Source: Brevundimonas vesicularis | GTDB taxonomy: Bacteria; Pseudomonadota; Alphaproteobacteria; Caulobacterales; Caulobacteraceae | Length of the DNA stretch: 64,000 nt | Direction: 5' to 3' | Assembly (NCBI RefSeq): GCF_027105095.1 | Contig: NZ_CP114278.1 | Span: 1,674,001 to 1,738,000, forward strand | Shown here: positions 8,806 through 16,391 of the stretch, piece by piece | How the letters are laid out: each line of letters opens with the position of its first letter | Numbering within the stretch: the stretch's first letter is position 1 | Program-made: the position numbers and the translations under genes | The notes under the pieces: model-generated | What the model saw: the letters and a program-made list of their open reading frames with translations, nothing else | What the model was told of the DNA's origin: nothing | Database searches by the model: none

Positions 8806-9138
8806 TTAGTACTCATCAGCCAGCATAATGGTCATGACGCGCTGGGTGATGTTTGGATCTGACGGATCGTCAGAGGCATATCGACGATCCAGATCGTAAT
8901 AATCGATTTTCCAGAGGACACGGTTGCCCTCGATATCGACGCCGCCGAAATCGTGCTCGTTATAAGGGTCGTTACCAGCGGGAAAGTTGGTTTCTCGCGC
9001 GATCGCAGCGCGAACCTGAGCGACGAAGGGAAAACCGAATTCCAACAGTCCTCGCGTTACAAGAACCAGCCCGCCCTGGCCGGACGCGCGCAGTTGATCG
9101 TTCAGCGCGCGAATGCGCGCAGTCTTTTCGTCTGTCAT
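8806..9138 (-). CDS. DUF3768 family protein
   Basis: A 110-residue protein with the DUF3768 hallmarks: IRALNDQLRASGQGGLVLVTRG near the start and the signature NDPYNEHDFGGV, then VLWKIDYYDLD. The family is found mainly on alphaproteobacterial plasmids and integrative elements; its function is unknown. It is the third gene of a minus-strand group after the integrase (9958-9383) and a small protein (9386-9168). Confidence 0.85.
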   Translation of the reverse strand: MTDEKTARIRALNDQLRASGQGGLVLVTRGLLEFGFPFVAQVRAAIARETNFPAGNDPYNEHDFGGVDIEGNRVLWKIDYYDLDRRYASDDPSDPNITQRVMTIMLADEY

Positions 9139-9167
9139 TTTAGGAAATGCCTTTTGCGGCGAAGACG

Positions 9168-9386
9168 CTAGATTCGATCCAGCGCCATCAGCGTAAGAAC
9201 GAGTACGAGCCCGTTCGATTGAGAAAGCTGACGCGGAAAATCAGCCAATGCATTGGTTTCAACCGTCACCCGCACCGAATGGCCACCGTCGAGATCGATC
9301 CCCACAATTTCTAGATCGGGGTCAAACGCGATGGATTGAATGCTGATCGTTACGGGATCGATGAGATGCGAAAGAGAGCGGGTCAC
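9168..9386 (-). CDS. Small hypothetical protein, translationally coupled to the integrase
   Basis: A 72-residue protein starting at GTG 9386, which overlaps the TGA of the upstream integrase gene (GTGA). It is rich in Asp/Val/Leu beta-type sequence (FDPDLEIVGIDLDGGHSVRV). No domain is recognised. The overlap and same-strand placement with DUF3768 suggest one transcript. Confidence 0.6.
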   Translation of the reverse strand: MTRSLSHLIDPVTISIQSIAFDPDLEIVGIDLDGGHSVRVTVETNALADFPRQLSQSNGLVLVLTLMALDRI

Positions 9387-9958
9387 AGCGTGTGCACCAA
9401 TCGATGTTGCGCGCGACTATCGCCATCGATGTAGCGTTGCGTCGTCTCGATCGACTGATGCCCGGCTAAAAGTTGGACATCCCTGAGGCTTGCGCCGGCG
9501 CGGTGCGCTGCTTTTGCTGCGGCGGTTACGAACGTGCGCCGTCCAGAGTGCGACGAACAGCCGTCCGCGCCAATGGCGTGAAATGCGCAGCTGAACCAGT
9601 TGACGATACTGTTTGCGCGCATGCCTCCGCCTCTTAGCGAGCGCACGACCGGCCCTATGCGTAGTGCTTTTGGGGCCAGCTTGACCAGGGCCTGACTGAG
9701 TTCTGGATGGATGGGAATGCGACGGCCGGATCCCTTCTTAGCGATCGCGTCTCTAAGCTCGATGATGTTCGACACTCGACCTCTAGCGTCCGTGACCATG
9801 GACCAGTCCAACCCCGCGATCTCGCAGGCTCTCAACCCGGCGCGGACCGAGAGTAGCACGATGACGCGATCTCGCTCGGGGGTCGGGGAGCGCCGAGTGT
9901 GTGCGAGCAGTCGCCGAAGCTCGCCGCTGGTGAGGATCTTTGCTTGTCTGCCGGCCAT
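9383..9958 (-). CDS. Tyrosine site-specific recombinase, catalytic domain only
   Basis: A 191-residue phage-integrase-type catalytic domain without the N-terminal core-binding domain of full integrases. Catalytic residues are visible: Arg in AGLRACEIAGLDW, Lys in AKKGSGRRIPI, H-x-x-R in SSHSGRRTF, His in LLAGHQSIETTQRY, and the nucleophile Tyr in TQRYIDGD. The short length resembles recombinases of integron-like or ICE-associated groups. It heads a transcript with a small protein and DUF3768. A strong hairpin separates it from the nitrilase-like gene upstream. Confidence 0.85.
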   Translation of the reverse strand: MAGRQAKILTSGELRRLLAHTRRSPTPERDRVIVLLSVRAGLRACEIAGLDWSMVTDARGRVSNIIELRDAIAKKGSGRRIPIHPELSQALVKLAPKALRIGPVVRSLRGGGMRANSIVNWFSCAFHAIGADGCSSHSGRRTFVTAAAKAAHRAGASLRDVQLLAGHQSIETTQRYIDGDSRAQHRLVHTL

Positions 9959-9979
9959 GAAGTTCCTTTCTGGGCATGC

Positions 9980-10009
9980 AAAAATACCCCCGCGCTTGGG
10001 GCGCGGGGG
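9980..10009 (-). terminator. Rho-independent terminator of the nitrilase-like gene
   Basis: On the minus strand a perfect 9-bp GC stem (10009-10001 with 9995-9987), 5-base loop, followed by TATTTTTG. It lies just past the stop at 10033. Confidence 0.8.
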
Positions 10010-10032
10010 CAGGGTGGTAAGAGCTGTCGAAG

Positions 10033-11037
10033 TCAGCCCTCGTGGAGCTGAATAAATGCGTTCATCGGGCGACGGCCGCTGCCCCGAACGCTGAAGCTAT
10101 CTGTCGGGGCATGCGTGTAGGCCGTTCGAAAGTTCGCGAGCCCGAGTTGCTCCGGCGGCGCCCGTGAAGCCGCCAGCATGGCGAAGCCCTCGGTTGGTAG
10201 CATTCTTTGATAATGCGCTGCCCCGATTGCTAAGCCGCCGCCGAGGAAGCTGCTGGCGCATGCGAGCCCGTGACGATGCCAAAAGACTTCCCGACCGGGG
10301 GCGTCGAACCCGTGGATAGGGTTGAGGAGCACGCGGGGCCAATGAGTGCGAATTCGGTGGTAAAGGTCTGAAAGCCAGAGCCACGATTCCGTTGGCGTCA
10401 GGTCGTCCCATCCATCTGGAACGGCCGTCTTGTATCGCATGGCTCGCAGCTTGGTCGTTGGGCCTAGCGCAAGTTCGGAGAAGACGAAGCTGTCGTAGCA
10501 GAGGCACAGCATCGCGATGTCGCCGTTGGGGAGCGGCAGAAAACGATCTTCGGTGAGAGCATCCTCATGGTCCAAGAGATACGGGGCACGACCATATTCA
10601 TTGGTATCGCCATCTGTCGGGAAGATTTTTCGGACGACCGCTAGACAGCCATTCTGATTGAATGCCGCTAGAGCCTGGTCTCCTCGAAACCCCCACGGGC
10701 GGAACCGGTTGGTGTCGATCCCTATCACGATGACGCACCCGGGCGACCCTTCACTGAGCTTACGAACGGCCTGGACGCAGATGTCGCCGACAGATGCGTC
10801 GATCATCGCGCGTCTGAGTGTGGTTGGAGCCGGAGCGAGCCAGTCTGCCGTTCGAAGGTAGCCAGCGGGGAAGACAATGGCGTCGAGAGCGCGCCAACCC
10901 CGGCGCCGAATGGCGCGCATGATTGTGACCATAAAGTCGAGGCGAAGCTCGGTCGATCGGGGGCGTGTGGCGGGGGAGCCTTTGACGTGAATGCTCACGA
11001 TCCGCGCTGGCCGTGAGCCGCGCATTTCGCTGAGCAT
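10033..11037 (-). CDS. Nitrilase-fold-like protein of the integrative island
   Basis: A 334-residue protein. The layout suggests a carbon-nitrogen hydrolase (nitrilase) fold: an N-terminal strand and long helix followed by AIVFPAGYLRT near residue 60 where the family has its FPE catalytic Glu; VIGIDTNR; VVRKIFPTDGDTNEYGR where the catalytic Lys is expected; and MLCLCYDSFVFSE where the catalytic Cys sits. The Glu appears replaced (FPA). The C-terminal third (NPIHGFDAPGREVFWHRHG) has no clear equivalent. It stands alone between two recombinase genes, with its own terminator and a shared divergent promoter region with the regulator at 11218. Assignment to the family is by eye and moderate; substrate and activity are unknown. 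Confidence 0.5.
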   Translation of the reverse strand: MLSEMRGSRPARIVSIHVKGSPATRPRSTELRLDFMVTIMRAIRRRGWRALDAIVFPAGYLRTADWLAPAPTTLRRAMIDASVGDICVQAVRKLSEGSPGCVIVIGIDTNRFRPWGFRGDQALAAFNQNGCLAVVRKIFPTDGDTNEYGRAPYLLDHEDALTEDRFLPLPNGDIAMLCLCYDSFVFSELALGPTTKLRAMRYKTAVPDGWDDLTPTESWLWLSDLYHRIRTHWPRVLLNPIHGFDAPGREVFWHRHGLACASSFLGGGLAIGAAHYQRMLPTEGFAMLAASRAPPEQLGLANFRTAYTHAPTDSFSVRGSGRRPMNAFIQLHEG

Positions 11038-11164
11038 GGACTGATCTCGATGTGTTTGGCTGACATTTCATTATACCATCGATTTGGTGCAATGTCAATA
11101 ACGCATTGAAAAGGCATGAAAAAAAGTGCCGAACCGAGCCGGCCGTCTTCAAAAAATATCCTAT

Positions 11165-11180
11165 TGATATTGTTATATCA
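11165..11180. promoter_or_regulatory. Candidate operator
   Basis: An AT-rich inverted repeat TGATAT-TGTT-ATATCA, 38 bases upstream of the regulator gene at 11218 and in the divergent interval with the nitrilase-like gene. A second small repeat (ACCA...TGGT, near 11080-11093) lies closer to the latter. Binding protein unknown; self-regulation by the adjacent regulator is inferred. Confidence 0.35.
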
Positions 11181-11217
11181 GCATGATACCTTTCGCTCGT
11201 AATCGGAGAAGCAACGC

Positions 11218-11772
11218 ATGCGCAGATCGCAGCTAGTGAAGTTGGTGGGGTTGAGCGAGGAGGCCTTTAATCTTCTCAAGGCCCGTAAACATGTCCCGAT
11301 GCGTGGGCGGCCTCCTGGTTCGGGGTGGCAGGATTTCACGGTTGAGGACGCCATCGCCTTTGAGGCGGCTGTCGCATTGGCGCGATGTGGCGTTAAAAAG
11401 AATAACGCGCGTGCGTGGGTCGATCTCTATTTCGACGTGGCCATCGAGCGCGCGAGCGAGAACGACCGCAAGTCTACCGATCCCGTCTATCTCGGCGTGG
11501 TGACCTCCTTCGGCATCGCAGAGACGACGCTTGTCGCCGACGACCAGTTTCCGTTGGTTGGATCAGCGAGTGACATCGCGAGCGAGCTGCAAAGCATCCA
11601 GGAAGCCCTCGGGCAGGATCGCTGGCTCGATGGTCTCATAACCATCAATCTCAATCTCTGTGTCCAGCTCGTCTATCTGCGGGCGGAGCAGGCCCTGATT
11701 GCTGATGATCGGCTCGAAGAGCTCGCGACCCTGTTCGGCGCGCGCAGCCGCATGATCACGATCGTTGAGTAG
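11218..11772 (+). CDS. MerR-like/excisionase-type regulatory protein
   Basis: A 184-residue protein. The N-terminus resembles a winged-helix DNA-binding domain of the MerR/excisionase kind (RRSQLVKLVGLSEEAFNLLK, then RGRPPGSGWQDFTVEDAIAF). The rest is helical with no recognised ligand domain. GGAG lies 8-9 bases before the ATG. It precedes a 64-residue protein and the integrase in a compact plus-strand group, the usual place for a recombination directionality factor or element regulator. Confidence 0.55.
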   Translation: MRRSQLVKLVGLSEEAFNLLKARKHVPMRGRPPGSGWQDFTVEDAIAFEAAVALARCGVKKNNARAWVDLYFDVAIERASENDRKSTDPVYLGVVTSFGIAETTLVADDQFPLVGSASDIASELQSIQEALGQDRWLDGLITINLNLCVQLVYLRAEQALIADDRLEELATLFGARSRMITIVE

Positions 11773-11781
11773 GGGGCGATA

Positions 11782-11976
11782 ATGCCAAGGGCTTCAACAA
11801 GATTCACAAAGGCGGATGTGGCGCGCGCCTTGAAAGGGGCCAATGAAGCGGGGTTCGACGCGACCAGCGTCGAGATAATGCCTGACGGCGTGATCCGCAT
11901 CTCAAAGGGCGGGGTGACCGTAGAGCCCGTCCTAAGTGCGTATGATCAGTGGAAGGCTAAGCGGGGTGCGCATTAA
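11782..11976 (+). CDS. Small integrase-associated hypothetical protein
   Basis: A 64-residue protein with a helix (TKADVARALKGANEAGFD) and a beta-hairpin (VEIMPDGVIRISKGG). Short proteins of this type commonly sit directly upstream of tyrosine integrases in alphaproteobacterial islands; no function is known to me. GGGGG precedes the ATG. Its end overlaps the start of the integrase. Confidence 0.65.
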   Translation: MPRASTRFTKADVARALKGANEAGFDATSVEIMPDGVIRISKGGVTVEPVLSAYDQWKAKRGAH

Positions 11977-13033
11977 GCTGAAAGGGCTCAACGTCGTGCG
12001 AAAGACGCGCGCCGACGGAACGAAGGTCATCTACTACTACGCTTGGAAGGGCGGTCCGCGCATCGAGGGCGAGCTGGGCTCTGCCGAGTTCATGGAAAAC
12101 TACAACGCGGCCCTCGCCGACCGTAGGCGCAAGCCGTCCGATACCCTCGTCGCCCTACTGGACGCCTATGAGTCGTCATCGGACTTCCGCAGTCTCGCCG
12201 AACGTACGCGCACAGATTACAAAAAGCATCTTCGAGCGATCGCCAGCGAGTTCGGCGACTTCCCTATCGCCGCGCTGAGCGACAAGCGCGTGCGGGGCGA
12301 CTTCTTATCCTGGCGCGACCGCTTAGCGTTGAGCTCGCGACGTACAGCTGACTACCGGTTCACCGTCTTCGCGCGCGCTCTGTCTTGGTCCGTTGACCGG
12401 GGGCTCGCCCCTTTCAATCCATTGGAGCGACAAGGGCGCGTCTATCGTGCGACGCGACGGGATAATGTCTGGACCGACCATGATGAAGCGACCTTCCTGG
12501 CGCAGGCCCCTCGCCATCTCCAACTAGCGTTGCTTCTCGCGTTATGGACCGGGCAACGGCAGGGGGATCTGCTGCGGCTGAGCTGGAGCGACTATGATGG
12601 CGACGTCATTCGGCTCAAGCAGCGCAAAACAAGAGCGCGAGTGGCGATCCCTGTCGGCGCCCCTCTGAGGGCGGCCCTCGAGACGCTCGCCATCCATACG
12701 GGCGACAGCGAGACGATTTTGACCACTGAAGCGGGACGGGCTTGGACCGAATCTGGTTTCCGCGCTTCGTGGAGAAAGGCCTGCGCCAAAGCTGGCATCG
12801 CCGACGTCACGTTCCACGATCTGCGCGGAACGGCGGTCACCCGTTTAGCTATGGCGGGTTGCAACGAAGCTGAGATCGCTACGATCACGGGCCATAGCCT
12901 GCGAGACGTCGGTGCGATCCTCGATGGCCACTATCTCAAGCGCGATCATTCGCTCGCTGTGTCTGCGATCAAGAAGCTCGAAGCGAAAGCGGGCTTTCCA
13001 ACTTTTTTCCCAACTAAGGCTGAGCGCACATAG
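11966..13033 (+). CDS. Tyrosine integrase of the tRNA-Lys island
   Basis: A phage-type integrase of about 355 residues. The N-terminal segment (KGLNVVRKTRADGTKVIYYYAW) is an AP2/arm-type DNA-binding start, followed by a SAM-like core-binding domain and the catalytic domain. Catalytic residues: Arg in LWTGQRQGDLLRL, Lys in RLKQRKTRARVAI, H-x-x-R in FHDLRGTAV, His in ITGHSLRDVGAILDGHY with the Tyr in that HYLKRD stretch. I place the start at GTG 11966 (AAGG upstream, overlapping the previous stop); GTG 11936 or ATG 11942 are alternatives. The gene ends 50 bases from the 3' end of a tRNA-Lys gene, the expected attachment site. Confidence 0.92.
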   Translation: MRIKLKGLNVVRKTRADGTKVIYYYAWKGGPRIEGELGSAEFMENYNAALADRRRKPSDTLVALLDAYESSSDFRSLAERTRTDYKKHLRAIASEFGDFPIAALSDKRVRGDFLSWRDRLALSSRRTADYRFTVFARALSWSVDRGLAPFNPLERQGRVYRATRRDNVWTDHDEATFLAQAPRHLQLALLLALWTGQRQGDLLRLSWSDYDGDVIRLKQRKTRARVAIPVGAPLRAALETLAIHTGDSETILTTEAGRAWTESGFRASWRKACAKAGIADVTFHDLRGTAVTRLAMAGCNEAEIATITGHSLRDVGAILDGHYLKRDHSLAVSAIKKLEAKAGFPTFFPTKAERT

Positions 13034-13082
13034 TCGCTTCCCAATGGTGGGGGATTTTCTCTAGCAAAAACAAGGGGGACGA

Positions 13083-13158
<76 letters not shown>

Positions 13159-13312
13159 GACCGATCGTCTGCGTCTTCGGGGGCGAGGCCTTGCCGAAGG
13201 GCGCTCCTACTACCCAGCGGTTCGGGGGTTGGCAAGCGCTTTCGCAAACTTTCTGCGACGGAGTATGGTCCGCGTGGAATCAGCCGCGGCAAGCGGCGGG
13301 GGAGCGAACATC

Positions 13313-14725
13313 ATGGCCTTCTGGAACCGACGTCGATCGATCGACGCCATGATGGCGCCGCACGACGGCCCACGGCTGAAGCCGACGTTGAGCTGGCCGC
13401 ACCTGCTGGCCCTGGGCGTTGGGGCCATCGTCGGCACCGGCATCCTGACGCTGATCGGGGTGGGGGCGGGCCTGGCGGGCCCGGCGGTGTTGATCAGCTT
13501 CGGCCTTGCGGGACTGGTCTGCGCCTGCGCGGCCCTGGCCTATGCCGAACTGTCGACCATGATGCCGACGGCGGGCAGCGCCTACACCTATTCCTATGCG
13601 GTGCTGGGTGAGTTGATCGCCTGGATCGTGGGGTGGAGCCTGATCCTGGAATATTCACTCGTCGTCAGCGCCGTGGCGGTGGGCTGGTCCGGCTATGCGG
13701 TGGGCTTCCTGAGCGGGCTGGGGATCGATTTGCCGACGGCGCTGGTCGCCGGGCCGCATGCGGGGGGCATCATCAACCTACCGGCCGTGGCCATCATCGG
13801 GGTGGTGACGGGCCTGCTTCTGCTGGGCACCAAGGAGAGCGCGACGCTGAACGCGGTGCTGGTCCTGATCAAGATCGCGGCCTTGGTGGTGTTCGTCGCC
13901 ATCGCCCTGCCGGCGTTCAAGCCCGAGCATTTCACGCCCTTCATGCCCAACGGCTTCGGCGCGCCCTTCGTCCAAACCGGGGTAATGGCGGCGGCGGCGA
14001 TCATCTTCTTCGCCTTCTACGGCTTTGACGCCATCTCGACGGCGGCGGAAGAGACCAAGAAGCCTGAGCGTGACCTGGCCATCGGCATCGTCGGCTCCAT
14101 GCTCATCTGCACGGCGCTATATCTGGTCGTCGCGGCCGCAGCCATCGGCGCGCGGCCGGTCGCGACCTTCGCCAGCAGCCCCGAGCCGCTGGCCCTGATT
14201 CTGCGTCAGATGGGGCAGGGGACGGCGGCCCAGTGGATCGCCGCTGCGGCGGTGATCGCGCTTCCGACCGTCCTGCTGGCCTTCCTGTTCGGGCAAAGCC
14301 GCATCTTCCTGGGCATGGCGCGCGATGGCTTGCTGCCGCGTCGCCTGGCCAAGGTATCGAGCCGGGGCGTGCCGGCGGTGGTGACTGTGTTCACCGCCAT
14401 CGTCGTGGCGATTCTGGCGGGGTTGTTGCCGCTGGACGAACTGGCGTCGCTGGCCAACGCCGGGACGCTGGCGGCCTTCTGCTCGGTCGGGGTTTGCCTG
14501 ATCGTGCTGCGCATCCGCGAGCCGGGTCGCAAGCGGGTGTTCAAGGCGCCGCTGTGGCCGGTCGTTGGAGCGGTCAGCGTGATCGGCTGCCTGGTCTTCT
14601 TCCTGAGCCTGAAGCCGGTGACGCAGATCGGCTTCGTGGTCTGGAACGTGGTCGGCGTGGCGATCTATCTGCTGTGGTCCTCGCGGAACTCCCGCCTTGC
14701 CAAGGGTGAGGAGACGGCGGCCTGA
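13313..14725 (+). CDS. APC-family amino acid permease
   Basis: A 470-residue inner-membrane transporter with about 12 hydrophobic helices. The first helix carries the APC glycine-rich signature (LALGVGAIVGTGILTLIGVG), followed by AYAELSTMMPTAGSAYTYSY, characteristic of cationic/aromatic amino acid permeases of the YhdG/CAT type. FFAFYGFDAISTAAEETKKP is the conserved mid-protein motif. The start at 13313 is preferred (GGGAG 9 bases upstream) over an in-frame start further left. Substrate cannot be read from sequence. The stop overlaps the start of the Hpt gene. Confidence 0.93.
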   Translation: MAFWNRRRSIDAMMAPHDGPRLKPTLSWPHLLALGVGAIVGTGILTLIGVGAGLAGPAVLISFGLAGLVCACAALAYAELSTMMPTAGSAYTYSYAVLGELIAWIVGWSLILEYSLVVSAVAVGWSGYAVGFLSGLGIDLPTALVAGPHAGGIINLPAVAIIGVVTGLLLLGTKESATLNAVLVLIKIAALVVFVAIALPAFKPEHFTPFMPNGFGAPFVQTGVMAAAAIIFFAFYGFDAISTAAEETKKPERDLAIGIVGSMLICTALYLVVAAAAIGARPVATFASSPEPLALILRQMGQGTAAQWIAAAAVIALPTVLLAFLFGQSRIFLGMARDGLLPRRLAKVSSRGVPAVVTVFTAIVVAILAGLLPLDELASLANAGTLAAFCSVGVCLIVLRIREPGRKRVFKAPLWPVVGAVSVIGCLVFFLSLKPVTQIGFVVWNVVGVAIYLLWSSRNSRLAKGEETAA

Positions 14726-15078
14726 TGGCGTTGCGTGATCTGACGGGCGCCGTCGATTTCGCCGTGCTGAACGGCATGACGGGCGGGGACGACGCCATCA
14801 ATGAGGAGGTGTTGGGCCTGTTCGTCAATCAGGCCGGCCTGTGGTCCGCCATGCTGGATCCCAAGGTCGAGGGCTGGCGCGACGGGGTCCATACGATCCG
14901 AGGCGCGGCAGCGGGCATCGGCGCGCGAGACCTGGCGGCGATCTGCGCCGAGGCGGAAGCGGTGGATCAGAAGCTGGCCGCGCCGGCGGTTGAGCGGGTG
15001 CGCGATGCGCTGGCGACGGCCTTGGCTGATGTCGCGGCCTATCGGCACGAAATCATGCTGAGAAGTCTCAAGACCTAG
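14725..15078 (+). CDS. Hpt (histidine phosphotransfer) domain protein
   Basis: A 117-residue helical protein with the Hpt motif DGVHTIRGAAAGIGARDL near residue 55; the His is the predicted phosphate acceptor in a phosphorelay, and the AAEAEAVDQ helix follows. It starts inside the permease stop (TGATG), so the two are translationally coupled. No partner kinase is in the window. The acidic Leu/Phe N-terminal helix (NEEVLGLFVNQAGLW) is typical of the family. Confidence 0.75.
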   Translation: MALRDLTGAVDFAVLNGMTGGDDAINEEVLGLFVNQAGLWSAMLDPKVEGWRDGVHTIRGAAAGIGARDLAAICAEAEAVDQKLAAPAVERVRDALATALADVAAYRHEIMLRSLKT

Positions 15079-15093
15079 TCGGGCTTGTCGCGT

Positions 15094-15426
15094 TCAGCTG
15101 CGCGTGCGGTCGTAGGTCGCGAACTCGTGGGCGATGCAGCGGTCGATGAGCAGGCGCCAGACGGGTTCGGCGATGTCGGGTGACAGATCGTGGGCCTCGG
15201 CCGAGACCAGAACCTTGGCGACCACGTCGTCGATCCGGGCCTGGTCGAAGACGGCGTCGCGGTCGGGCTTGATGCGGGCGGCGGCGTCCATGTAGCGCTG
15301 ACGCTCGGCCAGCAGGGCGACCAGGGCGCGGTCCAGGGCGTCAACGCCCTGGCGGACCTCGGCCATGGACTGGCATTCGGACGGATCGACGCGCGCGTCG
15401 ACGGCGACTAGGGCAGGCTTTGACAT
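15094..15426 (-). CDS. Chorismate mutase type II (AroQ fold)
   Basis: A 110-residue protein that would convert chorismate to prephenate for Phe/Tyr synthesis. The AroQ helix motifs are visible: VRQGVDALDRALVALLAERQRYM (VDxLDxxLxxLLxxR), RIKPDRDAVFDQARIDDVV, and the last helix ending LLIDRCIAHEF. It stands alone on the minus strand, convergent with the Hpt gene. Confidence 0.85.
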   Translation of the reverse strand: MSKPALVAVDARVDPSECQSMAEVRQGVDALDRALVALLAERQRYMDAAARIKPDRDAVFDQARIDDVVAKVLVSAEAHDLSPDIAEPVWRLLIDRCIAHEFATYDRTRS

Positions 15427-15466
15427 GGCGTCGGGTTAGCGGGTCAGGCCGCCCAAGCCAAGGCTG

Positions 15467-16282
15467 TCAACCAACGAAGGCCCGCTCCAGCACGTAGTCC
15501 GCCGGTTCGGCGTTGGAGCCTTCCTTCAGGCCATAGGTCTCCAGCAGTTCGCCGGCTTCCTTGATCATGGCCATGGAGCCGCACAACATGGCGCGGTCGC
15601 GGGCGGGGTCGAACCCTTCGGGCAGGCCCAGGTCCCGGAAGAAGTCGCCGGACTTGATGCGGTCGGTAATCCGGCCCGGCGTCTCGAACGCTTCGCGGGT
15701 GACCGTCGGATAGTAGGTCAGCTGGGCCTTGGCCTCGTCGCCGATCAGGGGGTCGTCGTGAATTTCCCGCGTGAAGAAGTCGCGATAGGCCAGGTCGGCG
15801 ACGCTGCGAACCGTGTGGATCACATAGACATGGCCGAAGCGGGAATAGGTCTCTGGATCGCGCGCGACGCTGAGCCAAGGCGCCAGACCCGTGCCGGTGC
15901 CGATCAGAAACAGGCGTTCGCCGCCAGTCAGGGCGTCCAGAACCAGGGTGCCGGTCGGTTTCTTGCCCATCAGAACGGTGTCGCCGGGCTGGGTTTTCTG
16001 CAAGCGCGAGGTCAGCGGGCCGTCGGCGACCTTGATGGAAAAGAACTCCAGTTCCTCGGCCCAGCACGGGCTGGCGATGGAATAGGCGCGCAGGACAGGC
16101 TTACCGCCATCCTCGCCCGGCAAGCCGATCATCACGAATTCGCCCGAGCGGAAGCGGAAATCCTCGGGTCGTTTGACGCCGAAGCTGAACAGACTGTCGG
16201 TCCAGTGGCGCACCCACAGAACCTCAAGCTCGTTAAACGGACTGGCTTTCACGGGGGCGGGGGAGAGGGCGGCGTCTGTCAT
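15467..16282 (-). CDS. fpr: Ferredoxin-NADP reductase
   Basis: A 271-residue FAD/NADP flavoprotein of the bacterial (subclass) FNR type. The FAD-binding motif RAYSIASP is at about residue 65, GTGTGLAPWLSVAR is the NADP phosphate-binding loop near 125, CGSMAMIKE is the nicotinamide-site motif, and the protein ends YVLERAFVG, matching the family's aromatic/short C-terminus. It should exchange electrons between NADPH and ferredoxin/flavodoxin, e.g. in oxidative stress or Fe-S assembly. Minus strand, divergent from the DPP gene. Confidence 0.92.
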   Translation of the reverse strand: MTDAALSPAPVKASPFNELEVLWVRHWTDSLFSFGVKRPEDFRFRSGEFVMIGLPGEDGGKPVLRAYSIASPCWAEELEFFSIKVADGPLTSRLQKTQPGDTVLMGKKPTGTLVLDALTGGERLFLIGTGTGLAPWLSVARDPETYSRFGHVYVIHTVRSVADLAYRDFFTREIHDDPLIGDEAKAQLTYYPTVTREAFETPGRITDRIKSGDFFRDLGLPEGFDPARDRAMLCGSMAMIKEAGELLETYGLKEGSNAEPADYVLERAFVG

Positions 16283-16391
16283 CGTGCCGTCTCTCTAATC
16301 TGAGAACCCCTCGCAGGGAAGGATAAGCCTTTCGCCCGGCGACGACATTTCCTCGTGACGGCTTGCAGAAGCGCGGCTAGCGTCCCGACCC

